From Nocardia fusca NBRC 14340 (GTDB lineage Bacteria > Actinomycetota > Actinomycetes > Mycobacteriales > Mycobacteriaceae), in assembly GCF_001618425.1 (NCBI RefSeq), contig NZ_BDCU01000029.1, positions 264,092-328,091 of the forward strand: 64,000 bases of DNA, given 5' to 3'. Of the stretch, positions 16,434-24,857 are shown piece after piece. The notes below the pieces were generated by a model that saw only the letters and a program-made list of their open reading frames with translations, made no database searches and was not told the DNA's origin. Both the position numbers and the translations under genes were made by a program. Within the stretch, counting starts at the first letter, position 1. Each line of letters opens with the position of its first letter.

Positions 16434-17354
16434 ATGACTGCCGGCTCGCTGCGGAATCTGGATCTGAACCTGTTGACGACGCTCGACGCGCTGCTCACCG
16501 AACGCAATGTCACCCGGGCCGCCGAGCACCTGGGCCTGAGCCAGCCCGCGGTGTCGGCCGCGCTGCGCCGGCTGCGCCGCCATTTCCACGACGAACTACT
16601 TCATCGCAGCGGTAACCGATACGAACTCACCCCCTTGGCCGAACAACTCCGGGAGCCGGCCGCCGCCGCGCTCGTCGGGATCGCGCGGGTTTTCGACGCC
16701 GGCCCCGTGTTCGACCCCGCCGGATCCAGCCGGGAATTCACCGTACTGGTCTCCGACTACGCGGCGACGGTGTTCTGCGATCAACTCGCGACCGCCCTCG
16801 CCGAACGAGCCCCGGGCGTGCGGTTACGCCTGGATCAGCAGACCGGAGCCCATATCGACCAGGCCCCCGAATCGCTGCGCACCGCCGACGGCACCTTCCT
16901 GCCGCACGGCTTCCTGTCCGATATGCCGTCCCTCGATGTGTTCACCGACAGCTGGGTGCTCATCGTGTCGGCCGACAACACCGAGGTTGGTGACACGATC
17001 ACGCTCGAACAACTCGCCGAGCTCCCCTGGGTGGTCACCTATCACGCACCGACCGCCTTCACCCCCGCCGCCCGGCAGCTGCGGATGATCGGTATCGAAC
17101 CCGATATCCGGGTGGTGGTGCAAAGTTTCCTCGCGGTGCCCTTCATGGTCACCGGCACCCGATGCGTCGCACTACTGCAACGCCGCCTCGCCGACCGGCT
17201 GGCCGCCGCCGCGAACGTCCGGGTCCTCCCCTGTCCCTGGGAAGTCGTACCACTGGTGGAGGCGTTCTGGTGGCATCCCACCCACCGCGCCGACCCCGCC
17301 CACCAGTGGTTACGTACGGTGCTGGCCGAGGTGAGCGCCGAGGTGTCGCGCTGA
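16434..17354 (+). CDS. LysR family transcriptional regulator
   Basis: 306 residues from ATG 16434; ATG 16422 is possible and neither has a good ribosome binding site. The N-terminal winged HTH (about 5-65) reads LDALLTERNVTRAAEHLGLS and then QPAVSAALRRLRRHFHDELL. The periplasmic-binding-like co-inducer domain (about 88-290) follows the NodD/NahR-like branch that often senses aromatic compounds. It is divergent from the FAD monooxygenase remnant, so its original target operon is partly deleted. Confidence 0.9.
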   Translation: MTAGSLRNLDLNLLTTLDALLTERNVTRAAEHLGLSQPAVSAALRRLRRHFHDELLHRSGNRYELTPLAEQLREPAAAALVGIARVFDAGPVFDPAGSSREFTVLVSDYAATVFCDQLATALAERAPGVRLRLDQQTGAHIDQAPESLRTADGTFLPHGFLSDMPSLDVFTDSWVLIVSADNTEVGDTITLEQLAELPWVVTYHAPTAFTPAARQLRMIGIEPDIRVVVQSFLAVPFMVTGTRCVALLQRRLADRLAAAANVRVLPCPWEVVPLVEAFWWHPTHRADPAHQWLRTVLAEVSAEVSR

Positions 17355-17375
17355 CCGGATCGCCCGAACAGCGCC

Positions 17376-17412
17376 GCGCTCCACCGCCCGCATCGTCCGG
17401 GCGGTGGAGCGC
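17376..17412. terminator. Perfect 15-bp stem terminator after the LysR gene
   Basis: GCGCTCCACCGCCCG (17376-17390) pairs perfectly with 17398-17412 across a 7-nt loop. It begins 21 bp after the LysR stop and lies between two convergent genes. Confidence 0.85.
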
Positions 17413-17440
17413 AGTTGTTCGGTATGGGACGGCCGGAGCG

Positions 17441-17464
17441 TTCGGCCCGGATTGTCGGGCCGAA
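17441..17464. terminator. Second convergent hairpin, before the gentisate dioxygenase stop
   Basis: TTCGGCCCG (17441-17449) and CGGGCCGAA (17456-17464) form a 9-bp stem with a 6-nt loop, extendable to 13 bp with one wobble pair. It lies 11 bp past the stop of the leftward gentisate dioxygenase gene, so it probably ends the gentisate operon. Confidence 0.8.
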
Positions 17465-17475
17465 TGCTCCGATAC

Positions 17476-18546
17476 TCACCGGGGCCGGTGGTACTGCAAC
17501 TTTTCCACCACCGGCGCGTCGGAAAAGCGGAACAGGTCCAATTCCGTCTCGGCGTCGAGGGACCAGGGCACCCACGACGGGACGACGAAGAGATCGCCCG
17601 TGGTCAGCGTCCTTTCCTCGGTGCCCAGGGTCACGCGGCCGTCACCCTGGAACACCTGCCAGATCGAAGAACCGACTTCGCGGCGCGGCGCGGTGGCGGC
17701 CCCGGCGCGCAGCCGGTGGAATTCGCAGCGGATGGTCGGCAGGACATCGCCGCCGGTGGTGGGGTTCGTGTATTTCACAGCCGCATGACCGGGTTCGACG
17801 GTCGCCGCATGCCCCGCCTGCTCCAGCAGTAACTGTTCGGCGAGGGCGCGGTCGGTGTGCTCCCAGCGGTAGGCGGCGATCGGGGTCGAACCGGTGGGGG
17901 TCCGCGCCGAGAGCGGGGTGAGCCCGGGGTGCGCCCACAAACGCTCGGACCGCGAGATCGGCGGTGTGCTGGTATCGGTCACCGTTTCCGGACCGAACTC
18001 GAAGAACCCGAAATCGAGATCATGGGCGAGCGGGACATCGAGGCCGTCGATCCAGGCCATCGGCTCGTCGGTTTCGTTGTGGTGGCCGTGGAAGCACCAG
18101 CCCGGGGTCATCAGCAGATCACCGCGCCGCATCGCGACCGGGTCACCGTCGACGACGGTCCACACCCCCTCGCCCTCGATCACGAAACGGAAAGCGTTCT
18201 GGGCGTGGCGATGTTCCGGCGCGGTCTCGCGCGGCCCGAGCCATTGGATCGCGCACCACAGCGTCGGGGTGGCGTACGCGGTGGGAGCCAGGCCGGGGTT
18301 GGCCAATCCGATCGCCCGGCGTTCGCCGCCGCGCCCCACGGGCACCAAGTCGCCCGAGCGCCGGGCGATATCGAGCAGCTCCGACCATTTCCACACATGC
18401 GGTACGGCGGCGGGGGCCGGGGCCGCGGGCATCAGATCGGTGGTCTGGGTCCACAGCGGTGCTGTCGAGTTTCGCGCGAAATCGGCGTAGAGGCGGTCCA
18501 GTTCGGCAGTCGGTTCTTCGGTGGTGGTGATGTTCTCGCTGGTCAC
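17476..18546 (-). CDS. Gentisate 1,2-dioxygenase
   Basis: 356 residues from GTG 18546, with GAGGAA 7 nt upstream. This bicupin iron enzyme opens the gentisate ring to maleylpyruvate. The N-terminal cupin holds ETAPEHRHAQNAFRFVIEGE with the metal-binding histidines, then PGWCFHGHHNETDEPMAWID. The C-terminal cupin holds SSIWQVFQGDGRVTLGTEER. The length matches the family. It is last in a four-gene leftward operon with the hydroxylase, FAH-family hydrolase and transporter expected for growth on 3-hydroxybenzoate or a related aromatic acid. Confidence 0.93.
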   Translation of the reverse strand: MTSENITTTEEPTAELDRLYADFARNSTAPLWTQTTDLMPAAPAPAAVPHVWKWSELLDIARRSGDLVPVGRGGERRAIGLANPGLAPTAYATPTLWCAIQWLGPRETAPEHRHAQNAFRFVIEGEGVWTVVDGDPVAMRRGDLLMTPGWCFHGHHNETDEPMAWIDGLDVPLAHDLDFGFFEFGPETVTDTSTPPISRSERLWAHPGLTPLSARTPTGSTPIAAYRWEHTDRALAEQLLLEQAGHAATVEPGHAAVKYTNPTTGGDVLPTIRCEFHRLRAGAATAPRREVGSSIWQVFQGDGRVTLGTEERTLTTGDLFVVPSWVPWSLDAETELDLFRFSDAPVVEKLQYHRPR

Positions 18547-18590
18547 GAATATTCCTCGGCAAACGGGATGGGAAGGGTTCGGCAGGCCGG

Positions 18591-19955
18591 TCAGTGCACG
18601 ACGACCGAGGCGCCCGGATCGGGCTCCGGTTCGGTGCTGCCGCGGTGTTCCGCGAGCACCGGCCGGCGGGTGCGCATGGCGTAGATCGCGACAGCGCCGG
18701 CCAGCATCGGCAGCACGAACAGGAAGTAGATACCGCGCGGCGCCCAGTCGAGGTCGAGGAGCGCGCCGGCGAGTATCGGCGACAGGATCGCGCCCACGCG
18801 GCCGAGACCGATGATCAGGCCGACCGCCGTCGCCCGGACCGACGACCCGTAGTACATGGGCCCGATCGAGAACATGCCGGCCATGACCGCGCTGGTGGTC
18901 AGGCCGAGCAGGGCGGCGGTCGCGAAGGCCGCGTTCAGCGATTCCACCGAGACCGCGTACAGCCCGAAGGCGGCGCCCGCCAGAACGAACAGCGCGGTGA
19001 GGGTCCGCCGGACACCGAACCGGCCGGCCAGCGGTCCGAAGATCAGCGCACCGGCGATTCCGCCCGCACTGAACAGCACGCCGGCCTGCACACCGTCGGC
19101 GTCGGTGAAGCCGCTGCTGGTGACGAGTTTCGGGGTCCACGAGTTGGCGAAGTAGAAACCCGCCATGAGCACGAAGAAGCTGAATCCCAGCAGCAGGGTC
19201 GTGACCGGATTGGCGCCGGCGGAAAGCTCTCGCCACCGTCCGGCGGAGCCCTGGGCGCGCTCAGGTGCGGGCGGCAGGGTGCCGAGTTCCGGCTGCCCCA
19301 GCCGGACCAGGACGGCATTGGCCCGTTCGAGCGCCTTCGCGGGACGCCGGGTGAGCAGATAGTCGAGTGATTCCGGCAGTACCGCCACCGCGACCAAGGC
19401 CGTCACCAGGGTCGCCGCGGCGCCGAACAGGAACACCGCTCGCCAATCGAACTGCACCAGCAGCACACCCGCGATGATCCCGCCGACCGTACCGCCGATC
19501 GGCTGACCGGCCGTGTAGACGCTGATCGCGGTCGACCGGGAGCGGGCCGAGGAGTATTCGGCCACCATGACATTCAGGCAGGCCTGCAGTGTGCCGATCG
19601 CCAGGCCGGTGAGCACCCGGACGACGAGCAGCATCCCGAAACCCGTCGCCACCGCGGACAACGCCATCCCGGCCGCGACCACGAACGCGCACACCACGAT
19701 GGTCCGCCGGCGGCCGACGATATCGGCGACCTGCGAGATCACGATCGACCCCACCGCCATACCGATCAGGGCGGCACTGAGGAGCGCGCCCAGCTGCGAA
19801 CCGGACAGCTCCCATTCGTCGGAGATATGCGAGGCGCTGAACGCCAGCGCCAGCACATCGAATCCGTCGAGCATGTTCAGCAGCACGCACACCGCGACCA
19901 CGGCATACTGCACCGGCCGCATCGGCGACGATTCGATCCGAGCCTTGATATCCAT
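18591..19955 (-). CDS. MFS aromatic acid transporter (AAHS/PcaK-like)
   Basis: 454 residues with 12 predicted membrane helices. Helix 1 carries LLNMLDGFDVLALAFSASHI, the D-G-x-D motif typical of aromatic acid:H+ symporters. The loop 2-3 motif is SQVADIVGRRRTIVVC, and the loop 8-9 repeat is GPLAGRFGVRRT. The ATG at 19955 lies 4 bp after the upstream FAH-family stop. Family and context indicate uptake of the aromatic acid that the neighbouring hydroxylase converts to gentisate. Confidence 0.92.
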   Translation of the reverse strand: MDIKARIESSPMRPVQYAVVAVCVLLNMLDGFDVLALAFSASHISDEWELSGSQLGALLSAALIGMAVGSIVISQVADIVGRRRTIVVCAFVVAAGMALSAVATGFGMLLVVRVLTGLAIGTLQACLNVMVAEYSSARSRSTAISVYTAGQPIGGTVGGIIAGVLLVQFDWRAVFLFGAAATLVTALVAVAVLPESLDYLLTRRPAKALERANAVLVRLGQPELGTLPPAPERAQGSAGRWRELSAGANPVTTLLLGFSFFVLMAGFYFANSWTPKLVTSSGFTDADGVQAGVLFSAGGIAGALIFGPLAGRFGVRRTLTALFVLAGAAFGLYAVSVESLNAAFATAALLGLTTSAVMAGMFSIGPMYYGSSVRATAVGLIIGLGRVGAILSPILAGALLDLDWAPRGIYFLFVLPMLAGAVAIYAMRTRRPVLAEHRGSTEPEPDPGASVVVH

Positions 19956-19959
19956 GGCC

Positions 19960-20844
19960 CTATCCCCTTGCCATGCGCACGTCGTGCCGGGCGCCGGGCC
20001 GATCGGCGTAGGCGATGGCGTCCCGCCCGGTGACCCCGACCTCCAGAGTCCCGATACCGCCGATCTCCAGGCGGATCCGTGCGCCGTCGTACAGCGGGCC
20101 CACACCGGCGGGTGTGCCGGTGGCGATGATGTCGCCGGGATGCAGCGTCATCACCGAACTGCTGTAGGCGATGAGCTCGGCGACCGAGAAGATAAGCTCG
20201 GCGGTATCGGTCTGCTGGCGCAGCTCGTCGCCGACCCAGCAGCGCAGCGGCAGGTTATCGGGATCGCCGATTTCGTCCGCGGTCACGATCCACGGCCCCA
20301 GCGGAGTGAAGGTGTCGAACGATTTGCGGGTCGAACGGTCCTCGGTGGAGCGCACGGTGATATCGAGCACCCCGGTGTAACCGAAGACGTGGTCGAGCGC
20401 GTCGTCGACGCTCACGTTCCGGGCCGTACGGCCGATGACGATCGCGAGCTCGCCTTCCTGGTCGGTCCGCATATCGCGGTACGGGAGCACGACCTGCTCC
20501 CCCGGGCCGATCACCGAGGAATTGGCCTTGAGGAAGACCCCGTATTCGGCGATGGTCTTCTGCTCGTGCATCTCGACCTTGTGATCGAGGTAGTTCACCG
20601 GCGCCGCCACGATTTTGCCCGGACGCGAGATCGGCGCCCGCAGCGCGGCGCCGTCCAGCGGTTCGGCGGGGCATGTGGACAGGTCGATGCCGGCGAGGTC
20701 CGCCGCGCGACCGCCCTGTTCGAGCCACGGCAGCCAAGGTCCGCCGTAGGGGCCGGGTGAGCTGGGCAGGTGCGCGGTGACGTCGTAGACGTCGGTACCG
20801 GAGACGACGGCGGCGCGACCGCCGTCGAGAACTGCGAGACGCAT
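19960..20844 (-). CDS. FAH-family hydrolase, probable fumarylpyruvate or maleylpyruvate hydrolase
   Basis: 294 residues. The fumarylacetoacetate hydrolase fold is shown by KIVAAPVNYLDHKVEMHEQK, DQEGELAIVIGRTARNVSVD with the metal-binding acidic residues, VFGYTGVLDITVRSTEDRST, and the end motif GDIIATGTPAGVGPL. It should cleave the ring-fission product of gentisate to pyruvate and fumarate or malate. No maleylpyruvate isomerase gene lies in the operon, so it may act directly on maleylpyruvate, or an isomerase may be encoded elsewhere. Confidence 0.9.
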   Translation of the reverse strand: MRLAVLDGGRAAVVSGTDVYDVTAHLPSSPGPYGGPWLPWLEQGGRAADLAGIDLSTCPAEPLDGAALRAPISRPGKIVAAPVNYLDHKVEMHEQKTIAEYGVFLKANSSVIGPGEQVVLPYRDMRTDQEGELAIVIGRTARNVSVDDALDHVFGYTGVLDITVRSTEDRSTRKSFDTFTPLGPWIVTADEIGDPDNLPLRCWVGDELRQQTDTAELIFSVAELIAYSSSVMTLHPGDIIATGTPAGVGPLYDGARIRLEIGGIGTLEVGVTGRDAIAYADRPGARHDVRMARG

Positions 20845-20878
20845 GGATGAAAAGCTTTCTCTGAAAAAGTGTTCGGGC

Positions 20879-22096
20879 TCAGGAGTGGACCGGTTCGGGT
20901 ACCGGGTCGAAGAGGGGGCCGCGGTAAACCCAATCCGCGTGGTCGTAGAGGTCGGCGGTGTCGAGCCGGTTGAGCAGTGCGTTGCGGACATCGCGGTGCA
21001 CACCGCGGGCGTGGCAGATCTCGCCGAACATGCGCGCCTTGGTCTGCACCTCGGCCGTGCGCGGAATCCTGGCTTCGGTGAATCGGCGGATCACCTCCGG
21101 CCATTCGATATCGCCGGCGCCGCCCCGGAGCAGCGTTTCGAGGGTGTTCGCATCCTCGAGCGCCTGGCAGCAGCCCTGGGCCAGGTACTGCAGCATCGGA
21201 TGGGCCGCGTCACCGGTCAGGACCAGGCGGTCGTGACCCCAGTCGTCGGCCGGCAACCGGTCGTAGAGCGGCCACCGGCGTTGTTTACCGATATGCGCGA
21301 TCGCGGCCCACACCTGCGGATGACACTGCGCGAAGGCCGCGTCGAGTTCGTCGACCCCGCCGAACTCCGCCTCGCCGCGCAGAAAGCCCGGCGATTCGAA
21401 GACCGCGACCTGGTTGAGCATCTCCCCGGACCGCAGCCGGTACTGCACCAGATGGCAGCCGGGGCCGGCCCAGACCAGCACATCGTCGAGTTCGCGATCA
21501 CCCGCGGGCACCTCGTCGACGGGGACGGTGCCGCGGTAGGCGACGTACCCGGACGGCTGGAGTTCGTCCCCGACAATGGCCTGCCGCAGGACAGAATGCA
21601 GACCGTCGGCGCCGATCGTGGCCGCCGCGGCGAAGGTCCGGCCGTCGGCGGCATGGGCAACCGTCCCGCTCTCGGTGGTGTCGACCCGTTCGATCCGCAC
21701 ATCGGTCAGCAGTTCGACGCCCGCTCGACGGCACGCTTCCAGCAGAATCGCGTGCAGATCGGTCCGGTGGATCACCACGTACGGGGTGCGGTAGCGGGTG
21801 CGGAACTCGGCGCCCAGCGGGAGCCGGGCGATCTCCGCACCGGAGATCGCGTCCCGCATAGCGATATTGTTCGGCACCACGCCGGCCGCCCGCACCTGGT
21901 CCAGCAGCCCCCACGAATCCAGGATCCGGGTGGCGTTCGGGCCGAGCTGCAGACCCGCGCCGATCTCCCCGAACTCGCCGGCCTGCTCGACTACCACGAC
22001 TTTCCGGCCTGCCCGCACGAGGCCGAGTGCGGTGGCAAGACCGCCGATGCCTCCACCGACCACCAGGACACCGTTATCCAGGTCACACTCAATCAT
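20879..22096 (-). CDS. FAD-dependent aromatic hydroxylase, probable 3-hydroxybenzoate 6-hydroxylase type
   Basis: 405 residues in the group A flavoprotein monooxygenase family. GVLVVGGGIGGLATALGLVR binds the ADP of FAD, AATIGADGLHSVLRQAI is the DG region and VLTGDAAHPMLQYLAQGCCQ the second FAD motif. It leads the operon that contains gentisate dioxygenase. 3-Hydroxybenzoate 6-hydroxylase or salicylate 5-hydroxylase chemistry would supply gentisate; single-component FAD enzymes usually do the former. Transcription likely starts in the 48-bp gap shared with the IclR gene. Confidence 0.88.
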   Translation of the reverse strand: MIECDLDNGVLVVGGGIGGLATALGLVRAGRKVVVVEQAGEFGEIGAGLQLGPNATRILDSWGLLDQVRAAGVVPNNIAMRDAISGAEIARLPLGAEFRTRYRTPYVVIHRTDLHAILLEACRRAGVELLTDVRIERVDTTESGTVAHAADGRTFAAAATIGADGLHSVLRQAIVGDELQPSGYVAYRGTVPVDEVPAGDRELDDVLVWAGPGCHLVQYRLRSGEMLNQVAVFESPGFLRGEAEFGGVDELDAAFAQCHPQVWAAIAHIGKQRRWPLYDRLPADDWGHDRLVLTGDAAHPMLQYLAQGCCQALEDANTLETLLRGGAGDIEWPEVIRRFTEARIPRTAEVQTKARMFGEICHARGVHRDVRNALLNRLDTADLYDHADWVYRGPLFDPVPEPVHS

Positions 22097-22127
22097 GCGA
22101 GAAAGCTAAAGCGCATCGCCCGATGGA

Positions 22128-22142
22128 CGGAATAAGATTCCG
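22128..22142. promoter_or_regulatory. IclR-type operator at the IclR start
   Basis: CGGAAT-AAG-ATTCCG is a perfect 15-bp palindrome in the 48-bp divergent gap, ending 2 bp before the IclR ATG. IclR-family sites often have GGAA/TTCC half-sites. Binding here would block the regulator's own transcription and affect the divergent gentisate operon. Confidence 0.65.
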
Positions 22143-22144
22143 CT

Positions 22145-22951
22145 ATGCGCAACCCGCCATTGCCCGAACGTCCGTCCAGTGCGGTGGGCTCGCTCGACCG
22201 CGGACTCCGCCTGCTGCAACTGCTGCGCGATTACGGCAGCCTGCGGGTGATGGACGCCGCGGCCGATCTGGACATCTCCCGCTCCAGCGCCCACCGGCTG
22301 CTGCAAACCCTCGCCTACCGCGGCTTCGCCGTACAGGACGAATCCCACGTCTACTTCCCCGGCCCCTCGCTCGACGCCGCCCCGGCCCGGCTCGCCTGGA
22401 CCAAGACCTTCCGCGCCCTCTGCCAGCCACATCTCGAGGTGCTGTCCCGGCGCAGCGGCGAATCGGCGAACCTGATGGTCCGGGTCCGCGACACCGTCCG
22501 GTTCCTCGGTACCGTCCGCGCCCAGTCCGTGTACGCCACCAACGATCGCGACGGCGTGGTGATGCCGGCGCACCGGGCGTCGGGCGGAAAGGCCTTGCTG
22601 GCGACCCTGCCCGAGGAAGAACTACGCCAGCTGTACCGCCGCTCGGGCCCGGGCGGCAACCCCGGCCTCGACGAGGACGAATTCCGTTCCCTGACGAAAT
22701 CTCTCGCGCAAGTGTCGGCGCGCGGGTTCGCCGTCAACTTCGAGGAGACCGAACGCGGCGTCGCGGCCGTCGGGGTCGCGATCAACGACCGCGCCGGTCA
22801 CGCCGTCGGTGCGGTGTCGCTGTCCAGCCATGCCGCCCGCTTCACCGGCCTGGTCGACCGGACCTTCATACCGTTGTTGCTCGACACCAGAACCCAGATC
22901 GAAAAAGACCTGATGATCATCGACCTGGATATCCGGGATCATTCGAAATAG
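22145..22951 (+). CDS. IclR family regulator of the gentisate operon
   Basis: 268 residues. The N-terminal winged HTH (about 12-75: LRLLQLLRDYGSLRVMDAAA, then DLDISRSSAHRLLQTLAYRG) is followed by the IclR ligand domain (about 90-255), with HRASGGKALLATLPEEELRQ and GFAVNFEETERGVAAVGVAI. IclR proteins commonly control aromatic catabolism. The operator at 22128-22142 and the divergent placement point to the gentisate genes as targets. Confidence 0.92.
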   Translation: MRNPPLPERPSSAVGSLDRGLRLLQLLRDYGSLRVMDAAADLDISRSSAHRLLQTLAYRGFAVQDESHVYFPGPSLDAAPARLAWTKTFRALCQPHLEVLSRRSGESANLMVRVRDTVRFLGTVRAQSVYATNDRDGVVMPAHRASGGKALLATLPEEELRQLYRRSGPGGNPGLDEDEFRSLTKSLAQVSARGFAVNFEETERGVAAVGVAINDRAGHAVGAVSLSSHAARFTGLVDRTFIPLLLDTRTQIEKDLMIIDLDIRDHSK

Positions 22952-22980
22952 CCGGTTGCCGATTCCCGGCCGGTGCGGAC

Positions 22981-23005
22981 CTGCCCGGTCGCGAAACGCG
23001 GGCAG
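22981..23005. terminator. Hairpin between convergent IclR and aldehyde dehydrogenase genes
   Basis: CTGCCCG (22981-22987) and CGGGCAG (22999-23005) form a 7-bp stem with an 11-nt loop in the 84-bp convergent gap. Confidence 0.5.
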
Positions 23006-23035
23006 CAGCGCCGGTCGTGACTTCGCTTACCGGAC

Positions 23036-24484
23036 TCATCCGCCGAGTCCGGAGATCGACTGCGTTTCCAGATACTCCGCCAGCCCTTCACGGCCGAATT
23101 CCCGGCCGATTCCGCTGGCCTTCATACCTCCGAACGGTGCGTGCGGATCCATGCTGTAGGCCTGATTGATACCGAAGGTGCCGGCGCGGATCCGGCCGGC
23201 GACCGCGCGCCCGCGGTCGGTATCCGGTGTCCACACCGAGCCGGACAGCCCGTAGGCGGTATCGTCGGCGAGTCGTACCGCGTCGTCGATATCGGTGTAC
23301 TGCAGCACCGTCAGGACCGGACCGAAAATCTCCTCCTGAGCGATACTCATGGTGGAGTCGACATCGGCGAACAGAGTCGGCCGCACATACCAGCCCCTGT
23401 CCATACCTGCCGGCGGGCCCGCTCCGCCGGTGACGACACGTGCACCCTCACCGATCCCCTGCTCGATGTACCCGCGCACCCGCTCGCGCTGCCGGACGGA
23501 AACCATCGGGCCGATGCGCGTGTCCTCGTCGAACGGGTCTCCCACCGCCAGCCCGTCGACCATGGCCACCAACGCGTCCACGAATTCCGGCGCGCGGCGG
23601 CGTGGTACCAGGATCCGTGTCTGTGCGACGCAGGCCTGGCCGCTGTTCATCAGTCCGGCCACCTGCACACCGGCGGCGACAGCGGCCGGGTCGGCGTCGT
23701 CGAGGACCACGGCCGCCGATTTGCCGCCGAGTTCCAGCCCGACGCGTGTGAGCCCGGCGCCGCACGCGGCCGCGACCTGTCGGCCGGCCGCGGTGGACCC
23801 GGTGAACGAGACCTTGTCGATTCCGGGGTGGGTGACGAGATACTCGCCGATCGCACGGTCGCCCGGCAGGATCGACACGACGCCGGGCGGCACCTCGCTC
23901 TGCTCGAGCAGTTCGGCCATGAGGTGGGCGTCCAGCGGTGTCTCGGGTGATGGTTTGATCACGATGGCGCAGCCGGCGAGCAGGGCGGGGACGAGTTTGG
24001 CGACGACCATGAGCATCGGCATGTTCCAGGGCGTCACCGCCGCGACGACGCCGACGGGGCTACTGCGGACCAGGATGCCGGATCCGTAGTAGCCCGGCCG
24101 GGTCTCCTGCCACGGGTAGGTTTCGGCGAGGTCGGCCAGCGCGCGCATCATCACCCCGGGTAGCCGGGCGTGCGCCGACCGGGAGAAGGTGATCGGCGCA
24201 CCCATTTCCGCGGTCACGATCCGGGCTATCTCCTCCACCCGTTCCTCGTAGCGGCGGGCGAGGTCCCGGACGATCCGGATCCGCTCGGCCGGATCGATCC
24301 GGGCCCAGGGCCCTTCGTCGAACGCCCGGCGGGCCGCCGCGACCGCGCGGTCGATATCGGCGGGCGCCGGCGCGGCGACGCGCGCGATGGGTTGTTCGGT
24401 ATGCGGCGAGATCACCTCGATGGTCTCGCCGGTACTCGGTGCCGACCATTCGCCGCCGACGAAGAGCTTCGGGTATTCGTGCAC
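23036..24484 (-). CDS. NAD(P)-dependent aldehyde dehydrogenase
   Basis: 482 residues. Coenzyme-binding and catalytic elements are complete: VTPWNMPMLMVVAKLVPALL, FTGSTAAGRQVAA, general base in GLELGGKSAAVVLDDADP, catalytic cysteine in NSGQACVAQTRILVPRR, and EEIFGPVLTVLQY. It is the last gene of the 11-gene leftward operon, 13 bp after the EthD-like gene. It probably oxidises an aldehyde released by one of the oxygenase steps. Confidence 0.92.
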   Translation of the reverse strand: MHEYPKLFVGGEWSAPSTGETIEVISPHTEQPIARVAAPAPADIDRAVAAARRAFDEGPWARIDPAERIRIVRDLARRYEERVEEIARIVTAEMGAPITFSRSAHARLPGVMMRALADLAETYPWQETRPGYYGSGILVRSSPVGVVAAVTPWNMPMLMVVAKLVPALLAGCAIVIKPSPETPLDAHLMAELLEQSEVPPGVVSILPGDRAIGEYLVTHPGIDKVSFTGSTAAGRQVAAACGAGLTRVGLELGGKSAAVVLDDADPAAVAAGVQVAGLMNSGQACVAQTRILVPRRRAPEFVDALVAMVDGLAVGDPFDEDTRIGPMVSVRQRERVRGYIEQGIGEGARVVTGGAGPPAGMDRGWYVRPTLFADVDSTMSIAQEEIFGPVLTVLQYTDIDDAVRLADDTAYGLSGSVWTPDTDRGRAVAGRIRAGTFGINQAYSMDPHAPFGGMKASGIGREFGREGLAEYLETQSISGLGG

Positions 24485-24497
24485 GGGTGCTGCTTCC

Positions 24498-24818
24498 CTA
24501 GCGGGCGTGGGTGCTCAGTTCGCGGAGTAGCCGGACTGTGGGCGGCGGATCCGATTGCACCCCGATCGGTTTCGACATCGCCCCCGACCGGGCCCGCGCG
24601 CCCATCCGCGCCTGCACCGCCTCGAGATCGTCGGCTTCGATCTCGTAGAGCGCGATGAAACTGCCGTCCCCGGCGAGGGGTTCGAGCCGGCGGGCCGAGA
24701 CGATTCCGTCGATTTCGAGCATCTCGCCGATATGGGTTTCGGTATACCAGCGGTGGTATTCGGCGATGTCCTCCGGCGAGCTGGGCCGGGATTCGACGTA
24801 GAGAATTCCTTTGGGCAT
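24498..24818 (-). CDS. EthD-like dimeric alpha-beta barrel protein
   Basis: 106 residues: MPKGILYVESRPSSPEDIAE, then YHRWYTETHIGEMLEIDG and GSFIALYEIEADDLEAVQAR. This is the small ferredoxin-like fold seen in EthD and related proteins that accompany oxygenase pathways, with the conserved WY-TH-H-region histidine. Its reaction is unknown; relatives act as helper proteins or cyclases of aromatic intermediates. It lies between the amidohydrolase and the aldehyde dehydrogenase. Confidence 0.7.
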   Translation of the reverse strand: MPKGILYVESRPSSPEDIAEYHRWYTETHIGEMLEIDGIVSARRLEPLAGDGSFIALYEIEADDLEAVQARMGARARSGAMSKPIGVQSDPPPTVRLLRELSTHAR

Positions 24819-24857
24819 TCGTCTGCTCCTGTAGGTCGAGGATCGGGGCGGGTCGGT

